Assembly (NCBI RefSeq): GCF_900107685.1
Contig: NZ_FNRQ01000002.1
Location: 310,001 to 374,000, forward strand
DNA length: 64,000 bases
Direction: 5' to 3'
DNA from: Paraburkholderia sartisoli
GTDB lineage: Bacteria > Pseudomonadota > Gammaproteobacteria > Burkholderiales > Burkholderiaceae
In this document: one piece after another, positions 58,801 to 64,000 of the stretch
Position numbering within the stretch: the stretch's first letter is position 1
Layout: every line of letters starts with the position of its first letter
Made by a program: the position numbers and the translations under genes
The notes under the pieces: generated by a model
Seen by the model: only the letters and a program-made list of their open reading frames with translations
Told to the model about the DNA's origin: nothing
Database searches by the model: none

Positions 58801-60285
58801 CTAAGGTACTGCCGCGTTCTGCCGGCGAGCGTGATCTGTTTTGTCAACAGACACCGGGGTGTCGTCATCCCATCCGCCTCCAAGCGCCAGAAAAAGAGTG
58901 ACCTGGTCCTGGGCCACCACACCTTCAGCCTGTGCGACCTGCGCGTCGACACTAGTCAACGTGCGCGAGGCATCCAGATCCGACAGAAACGAATCGCGCC
59001 CGGCGATATAAAGCCGGTGGGTTTCCTCGGCCGAACGGGCCGCGGAAGTACGAGCGCCCTTGAGGGCCTGCAGGCGCGCGAGGTCCGCGGCATATGCGGA
59101 CAGGCTCGTGCGGGTCTCGCGCAGCGCGTTCAGCACCACGCCGTCGAAGCGGGCGAGTTCCGCCTGCGCACCCGCCTGCGCTTCCTGCACGCGTTGACGC
59201 GCGCCGTGGGCCGGAAAGTTCCAGCTGATCAACGGTCCGAAACCCCAGCGCTGGGTCGCGGGCGAGCCGATATCGGCGAGGGCGCCGGTCAGGCCAGCGG
59301 ATGCGCCGAAGCTGACCGAAGGGAACAGCTCGCCCGTGGCCACGCCGATGCGCGCCGTGGCGGCGGCCAGCCGCCGTTCGGCTTCGCGTATGTCGGGGCG
59401 GCGTTTCAGCAACGCAGCGCCATCCCCCACCGGCAGACTCTGGCGAATGCGTGGCGTCCTGCTACAGGCCAGCACGGACGCCGGCAGCGCCTCCGGTGAA
59501 ATCGCCAGCAGCATCGCGAGACGGTACTGCGCCGCCTGCTGACGCGCCTCGAAGCGCGGGATCTCCGCGCTGACCGTCTGGACCTGCGTCTGCGAACGCG
59601 TGACATCCGGCTGGTTTCCCCGTCCCGCAAGACGCAGCCGTTCAGTCAGTTGCGCGCTTTGCTGCTGCAAGGCCAGCGCGTGGCGGGCGATATTCGCATC
59701 GTCCGCGGCTGAACAGCTTTCTATGTAGGCACGCGCGACATCGGCGACGATCGTGATGCGCGCCACGTCCGCCGCCGCCTCGACGCTCTCGTCTTCCGCG
59801 CGCGCGGCTTCGATGCCACGCCGCAACGTGCCGAACAGATCGAACTGGTACGAGACGGACAGGCCGAAATCGCCGATGTTCGTCACCGGCACTTTTTCCG
59901 TCAGCAGAAACGCTTCCCCCGACTCCTGCGCGCGCTGGACCGCCGCGGACGCGCTGCCGCCGAAGCCAGGCGCCGCCTCCGCTTCGCTTACCTGCGCCCG
60001 TGAGCGCGCGAGGTTCGCCGCGGCGACGCGCAGGTCCGTGTTCGAGCGCAACGCCGCGACGATCAACTGGTTCAATACAGGATCGTCATACAGATGCCAC
60101 CACGCAGCCGGCACCGGTTCGCCTGAAACTTCGCCGCCGTGTCCGCGGATCAAGGGCCCTTGCGCGTCCGGTGTGTTGAGCGCGGCTTCGGCCGGCAGCC
60201 GGTAGTTGGGGCCGACCGGCGCGCAGGCGGCGACACCCAGCGCAAGCAGCGCGGACAGCGTAGTCAGGGCGCGCCGGCTTTTCAT
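58801..60285 (-). CDS. NodT/OprM-type outer-membrane efflux lipoprotein
   Basis: The 494-aa outer-membrane factor has a lipobox (LGVAACAP, Cys21) and two TolC-like repeats. The first has DDPVLNQLIVAALRSNTDLRVAAANLARSRAQVSEAEAA. The second has LLKRRPDIREAERRLAAATARIGVATGELFPSVSFGAS and a VLNALRETRTSLSAYAADLARLQALKGA helix. It completes the tripartite pump with the HlyD adaptor and FUSC pump upstream. The start overlaps the adaptor stop. Confidence 0.94.
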   Translation of the reverse strand: MKSRRALTTLSALLALGVAACAPVGPNYRLPAEAALNTPDAQGPLIRGHGGEVSGEPVPAAWWHLYDDPVLNQLIVAALRSNTDLRVAAANLARSRAQVSEAEAAPGFGGSASAAVQRAQESGEAFLLTEKVPVTNIGDFGLSVSYQFDLFGTLRRGIEAARAEDESVEAAADVARITIVADVARAYIESCSAADDANIARHALALQQQSAQLTERLRLAGRGNQPDVTRSQTQVQTVSAEIPRFEARQQAAQYRLAMLLAISPEALPASVLACSRTPRIRQSLPVGDGAALLKRRPDIREAERRLAAATARIGVATGELFPSVSFGASAGLTGALADIGSPATQRWGFGPLISWNFPAHGARQRVQEAQAGAQAELARFDGVVLNALRETRTSLSAYAADLARLQALKGARTSAARSAEETHRLYIAGRDSFLSDLDASRTLTSVDAQVAQAEGVVAQDQVTLFLALGGGWDDDTPVSVDKTDHARRQNAAVP

Positions 60286-61175
60286 CGTCCGCCGCCGTGG
60301 GGTTGATCGCCGGGCGGGTCGATCGATACGGTGGCCGTGCGTCCAGCGATCATCAGAAAGCCAGCCGGCACGTCATCGAGCGCGATGCCGACCGGAATGC
60401 GCTGCGCGAGACGCACCCAGCTAAATGCGGGATTCACGTCGGGCAACAGGTTGCGGCCCTGGTCGCGGTCGCGGTCCTCGATCCCCGCCGCGATGCTGCG
60501 CACGTGACCATGCAGGACGATGCTCTCGCCCATCAGCTCGATGGTGGCCTTCTGTCCGAGCCGGATATGGCGAAGCTTGGTTTCCTCGAAATAACCGTCC
60601 ACGTGAAACGACGCGGTATCGACCACCGACAGCACCGCGTGCCCGGCCGTCACGAATTCGCCCAGGCGCGGCGCCCGGTCGTTCAGGTATCCGTCCACCG
60701 GGCTCGCGATCACGGTACGGTCCAGGTTCAGCTGGGCCACGCCGATCGCCACCTGGGCTTCGTCCACCGAGGCCTGGGCCTGCTGCATTCTGCTCAGGCT
60801 CTCCTCGAGCGTCTCGTGCGCCACCAGTTCGCCGAGCGTACGGTTGCGCGCATATTCACGCCGCGCCTGGGCGAGCGTGGCCTCGCGCTGCGCGGCCGTT
60901 GCCCGGGCTTCCTGTAGCGCCAGCGAGTAGCGCGCCTGGTCGATGACGAACAGCACCTGTCCGTGGGTGACAGGCGCGTTGTCGGTGACGTTCACGCGGG
61001 TGACCAGTCCCGACACATCCGGCGCCACCTGCACGACATCCGCGCGAACGCGGCCGTCACGCGTCCACGGCGCGAACATGTAGTAGCTGACCACGCGCCA
61101 CAGCACCGCTGCCGCGACCAGTACCACGATCACGGTCAGCAGGACCTGCGCGAAAGAGAACAGCGATTTCCTCAT
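60282..61175 (-). CDS. HlyD/EmrA-type membrane-fusion adaptor
   Basis: The 297-aa adaptor has an N-terminal membrane anchor (FAQVLLTVIVVLVAAAVLW), a first lipoyl half (DGRVRADVVQVAPDVSGLVTRVNVTDNAPVTHGQVLFVID), a helical hairpin (60-165) and a second half (LDRTVIASPVDGYLNDRAPRLGEFVTAGHAVLSVVD). FHVDGYFEETKLRHIRLGQKATIEL follows. It matches AaeA-like adaptors of aromatic-acid pumps. The ATG at 61175 overlaps the DUF1656 gene. Confidence 0.94.
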   Translation of the reverse strand: MRKSLFSFAQVLLTVIVVLVAAAVLWRVVSYYMFAPWTRDGRVRADVVQVAPDVSGLVTRVNVTDNAPVTHGQVLFVIDQARYSLALQEARATAAQREATLAQARREYARNRTLGELVAHETLEESLSRMQQAQASVDEAQVAIGVAQLNLDRTVIASPVDGYLNDRAPRLGEFVTAGHAVLSVVDTASFHVDGYFEETKLRHIRLGQKATIELMGESIVLHGHVRSIAAGIEDRDRDQGRNLLPDVNPAFSWVRLAQRIPVGIALDDVPAGFLMIAGRTATVSIDPPGDQPHGGGR

Positions 61176-61381
61176 CTGCCGATCCACCGCGAAACAGAGA
61201 CCACCGCGCCAAGCACCATCACGTACAGGCCCAGATCGAGCAATGAACGGTGCCACACGATCCGGTAAAAGCCGGTTCGGGCAAGCGCCCTGCGCAGCAC
61301 CACGAAGATGCATCCGGCAATGAACATCAAGCCAGCGAGCGCGGGCACGAACACGCCAACGACATCGATATCCCTGAACAC
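61172..61381 (-). CDS. DUF1656 small membrane protein
   Basis: The 69-aa protein has FRDIDVVGVFVPALAGLMFIAG and two membrane segments, typical of DUF1656 (AaeX-like), which sits between FUSC pumps and HlyD adaptors. Its stop overlaps the adaptor start. It is a standard accessory gene of aromatic-acid efflux operons. Confidence 0.93.
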   Translation of the reverse strand: MFRDIDVVGVFVPALAGLMFIAGCIFVVLRRALARTGFYRIVWHRSLLDLGLYVMVLGAVVSVSRWIGR

Positions 61382-61407
61382 GATTGATTGCCTCCGCTAG
61401 CGCTGTC

Positions 61408-63459
61408 TTATGTTGCCGGTGACGAAGCCGGCGCCGCGCCCCCCGGCACAAAGCGGGCCGGAAACAGTGACAGTTTCAGACCCACGAGCGAATGCAGTGG
61501 CTCGCGCGAATAACCTGCGATTTCCGGCAGCGCAGCGTGGGCAAACGCGGCGTCGAGCCGGAACATCAGACTTTCCGGCACGGTGACGCGCCGGCGCGCC
61601 TGCACACAGTTCGCAAAATACGCGCGCACGCCGTCAAGCACGGCCTCGACGAGCTGTGTGCCATCCGCCCGCATGCGCCCGAGATGCACACGCAGGTCGA
61701 GTGCGTTGAGGCCGGCGCGCAACTCGCGCAAGCTGTCCACCGAGGGACGCGGGTTGTCTTCCATGGCCGCAAGACGCGGCTGCAGCTGCATGGTCCGGTC
61801 CAGCATCCTTGAGGCAAGCTCACGGGGATGCAGATCCGTCGTCGGGGACGCCGCAGCCGCCACGTCCGACCAGCCCGAAACGGTCAGGCGTCTCACGGAC
61901 ATCTCCGCGCCGAACGGGCGCGTCACACGCATCCATTGAAACGCAAGGAACAGACCGATCGGTCCGGCAATGTTGCCATTCAGGAAGGTCAGAAAATTGG
62001 CATCGTAGGCGTCCTGAAGACTCACGAACGAAGCGACATTGATCGCGACCGTCATGGCCGCGGCAGTAAAGCGCGGCATCGCCATCAACGTGCCGGCGCT
62101 GACAAAGGGGATGGCGAGCAGCAGGATCAGCATCGGGAAATCATGCACGAGCGGCAGGATCGCGAACAGATAAACGCCGGCGATCACGACGCTCACGCTG
62201 GTCCACGCAAAGAGGCCAAAGACCTTGGGCGCAGGTTCATCCAGCGAAGCAAAGAGACTGCAGGCGACTGCCACCATCGACACCATCCCCGCGCCGTTCT
62301 CCCAGCCGGACAGGATCCATAGCGCGCAGGCGAAAAAGATGGCGACCACGGCGGAACCCGCCTGAAAGATCATCAGCCCACGATCGGCATGGAGCGTGGA
62401 GCCCCCCAGCCGCCAGTGCAGAAAACGCGGCTGCCAGACCGGCGCATCAGGGTCGGCCCACGTCTGCCGCAGCGTGCAGCAGTCCTGCCACAGGTCGATC
62501 AACTGCCGAAGCCGCCAGAGAACGACCGAGCGCAAGGCCCACGGCCATTGCGCGAGCGAATCGACCGGTGGCTCGAGCCGGACCAGTTCCGCGCGCAGTT
62601 CATCCGCTGTTGCATCGGAGAGTCCCTCTTCCCACGTCCCGATCCATGCGCCGATTCGCTGTGCCAGGGCATCGAGCTCCGGGCTCCATGCCTGCGGCAA
62701 CGCACGCAGCGCGAGAACCGGATCGACCAGTGAGGAGATGACGGGCAACAGCACGGCCATTCGCCCCCGCAATGCGCGGGCGTTCTCCAGCACGCGGGGT
62801 GTCACGTCATCGTAGGTGAGCTGGCTGAGCGTCATCTCGAAGCCGTTGACCATGGTGGCGAGCCGCAGTCTTCGGGCGGAGACGTCCTTGCCGGCGGGCT
62901 GCCCCACCAGCCAGGCGCGCGCCGCGGCAGCCGCATCCCGGAACCAGCCTGTGGTGTTTTCCGCGAGCACCGGCGCAATCCGGCTTGGAAAGAGCGACCC
63001 GCTAAACACACTGGCGCACGCGATGCCGAGCAGGATTTCCTCGCTGCGCGCGACGGCCACGTCGAAGATGCGCTCGGGCGTCCCGATCGTGGGAAGCGCG
63101 ATCAGCGGCAACGAATAGCCCGCGAGCAGGAAGACATAGGCGCGCGCGGTGCGATCCGATATGCCAAGAAAGAGGAAGGTCCCGGTCCAGATCGCCGTGA
63201 TCAGGCTGAAGAGCAAGGGCGTCTGTACAAAAGGCGGCACGAACGCCACGGCGGCCGCTGCGCCCAGCAACGTGCCCATCGCGCGGTACAGCGCTTTCGA
63301 GCGGGTCGCCCCCAGCAGCGGACTCGAGACGATGTAGACGCTCGACATGGCCCAGTAAGGGCGAGGCAACGCAAAAAAGAACGCGAGATAAAGCGCGACG
63401 GTGGCCGCGCCGAACGTTTTCAGGGAAAACAGCCAGTCGCGACCCGATGGCCAGTTCAT
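61408..63459 (-). CDS. FUSC-family efflux pump (AaeB-like)
   Basis: The 683-aa inner-membrane protein has the FUSC build: a block of about six N-terminal membrane segments (DWLFSLKTFGAATVALYLAFFFALPRPYWAMSSVYIV, LLGAAAAVAFVPPF), a soluble central part, a second membrane block (MVSMVAVACSLFASLDEPAPKVFGLFAWTSVSVVIAGVYLF) and a cytoplasmic C-terminal domain. It probably exports aromatic acids or similar toxic compounds, driven by the proton gradient. Confidence 0.93.
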   Translation of the reverse strand: MNWPSGRDWLFSLKTFGAATVALYLAFFFALPRPYWAMSSVYIVSSPLLGATRSKALYRAMGTLLGAAAAVAFVPPFVQTPLLFSLITAIWTGTFLFLGISDRTARAYVFLLAGYSLPLIALPTIGTPERIFDVAVARSEEILLGIACASVFSGSLFPSRIAPVLAENTTGWFRDAAAAARAWLVGQPAGKDVSARRLRLATMVNGFEMTLSQLTYDDVTPRVLENARALRGRMAVLLPVISSLVDPVLALRALPQAWSPELDALAQRIGAWIGTWEEGLSDATADELRAELVRLEPPVDSLAQWPWALRSVVLWRLRQLIDLWQDCCTLRQTWADPDAPVWQPRFLHWRLGGSTLHADRGLMIFQAGSAVVAIFFACALWILSGWENGAGMVSMVAVACSLFASLDEPAPKVFGLFAWTSVSVVIAGVYLFAILPLVHDFPMLILLLAIPFVSAGTLMAMPRFTAAAMTVAINVASFVSLQDAYDANFLTFLNGNIAGPIGLFLAFQWMRVTRPFGAEMSVRRLTVSGWSDVAAAASPTTDLHPRELASRMLDRTMQLQPRLAAMEDNPRPSVDSLRELRAGLNALDLRVHLGRMRADGTQLVEAVLDGVRAYFANCVQARRRVTVPESLMFRLDAAFAHAALPEIAGYSREPLHSLVGLKLSLFPARFVPGGAAPASSPAT

Positions 63460-63565
63460 CTGGTATCACCCCGCTTTGCCGGATCCATGACCCGCCATCG
63501 TGAACCTTGCGCGTAAGCCCCCGAAAAACGCCGGACAGCCGCGGAACCCCACGTCTGATATCAGG

Positions 63566-63682
63566 TCATGCAACCCCGGCGTGACGCCGCTTTCCCGTGG
63601 CGGCCTGGAAGCTGAACGCCAGACCGGGCATCACCGCGACCATGGCACCGACGACCTTGATGCGCGACGGTATCGGGCTCAT
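63566..63682 (-). CDS. Possible 38-aa small membrane peptide
   Basis: The ATG at 63682 starts MSPIPSRIKVVGAMVAVMPGLAFSFQ, a short basic start followed by a hydrophobic helix, then a basic tail. It is too short to judge by composition and could be a leader peptide of the efflux operon or chance. Confidence 0.25.
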   Translation of the reverse strand: MSPIPSRIKVVGAMVAVMPGLAFSFQAATGKRRHAGVA

Positions 63683-63719
63683 GCTGGCCTCCACCACTGA
63701 ACGAACCGGAGACCGGACA

Positions 63720-64000
63720 TTAGGCGGCACTGGCGCGTCTGCGCGAGCGACGCACGACAAGCAGCGCAACGATGCCGAGGACAATGAGCACCGCGGCCAT
63801 GATTCCCGCGCGCGCGAGCCCCACCAGCGATGACGATTCACCCCCGGCGCGCAGCGCCCTGACCTGGTCGACCGTGACCGTCGCGTTGACGTTGCCGTAC
63901 CGCTTGAGCAGATAGTTGCCCAGCGTGGCGATCTGCTGGTCGGTGAGCAGCTGCGCGAAGCCCGGCATCAACATGTCCGGCGTGTCCGCCTGACGATGCA
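63720..64000 (-). CDS. Cytochrome c, C-terminal part (runs off the window)
   Basis: The frame continues to the right edge. The visible part has MLMPGFAQLLTDQQIATLGNYLLKRYGNVNATVTVDQV, with the Met axial ligand and the C-terminal helix of a class I cytochrome c subunit of the kind attached to aldehyde or nicotinate dehydrogenases. A membrane anchor follows (IMAAVLIVLGIVALLVVRRSRRR). The haem CxxCH motifs lie beyond 64000. Confidence 0.8.
   Translation of the reverse strand, partial: HRQADTPDMLMPGFAQLLTDQQIATLGNYLLKRYGNVNATVTVDQVRALRAGGESSSLVGLARAGIMAAVLIVLGIVALLVVRRSRRRASAA

Overview
The window is high-GC DNA that looks like a Burkholderiaceae replicon (Burkholderia, Paraburkholderia or Caballeronia). 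The pointers are a phasin, a Burkholderia-type trimeric porin, a short H-NS-like protein, a LuxI/LuxR pair and codon use rich in G/C third positions. It reads as an accessory region, such as a second chromosome, megaplasmid or integrated element, not a core backbone. I see no rRNA, tRNA, CRISPR array or replication origin.

Layout. 1-3.6 kb: a polyhydroxyalkanoate/stress set of small genes (Rnk-like regulator, phasin, small hypotheticals) ending in a decayed acetoacetyl-CoA reductase gene. 3.6-12.7 kb: a gene-poor stretch with an outer-membrane SphA-like protein, a tiny secreted peptide, H-NS, a SET-domain protein, an intact VapBC pair, and many broken genes (FAD oxidoreductase, exported protein, transposase, D12-class adenine methylase). 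12.7-32.7 kb: one long minus-strand conjugation module. In transcription order it is AlpA-like regulator, small protein, ParA-like/TrbM-like fused frame, VirB1, B2, B3, B4, B6, B5, B7, B8, B9, B10, B11, VirD4 (split in two), Toprim primase, LPD7 protein, relaxase accessory protein, relaxase. 32.9-33.5 kb: a dead ParDE-type toxin-antitoxin pair. 33.5-44.4 kb: a porin, a DUF1185 'amino acid synthesis' protein, an amidase and a complete branched-chain/amide-type ABC transporter, then an XRE regulator, a second amidase and a FadR-type regulator. Together these look like uptake and hydrolysis of a small amide.

44.6-56.8 kb is the most interesting part: a ten-gene biosynthetic operon followed by luxR and luxI. 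It encodes two acyl-CoA dehydrogenases, an acyl carrier protein, an AMP-forming ligase, a fold-III PLP decarboxylase, a GNAT acyltransferase and two pairs of ketoacyl-ACP-synthase-III-like proteins. In each pair one member keeps the catalytic Cys/His and the other has Gly at the Cys position, as in the PqsB/PqsC heterodimer of alkylquinolone synthesis. I do not recognise this cluster as any known pathway. My reading is that an amino acid is loaded on the carrier protein, decarboxylated, oxidised, and used by two heterodimeric condensing enzymes under acyl-homoserine-lactone control. Similar imperfect dyads lie before both the first biosynthetic gene and luxI.

56.8-58.8 kb holds one hypothetical gene and remnants, including a multicopper oxidase fragment. 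58.8-64 kb is a minus-strand efflux operon (FUSC-type pump, DUF1656, HlyD-type adaptor, NodT-type outer-membrane factor), with a truncated cytochrome c gene at the right edge. Coordinates of starts were chosen from ribosome-binding sites, overlaps with upstream genes and signal peptides; all function calls are by reading, without database searches.
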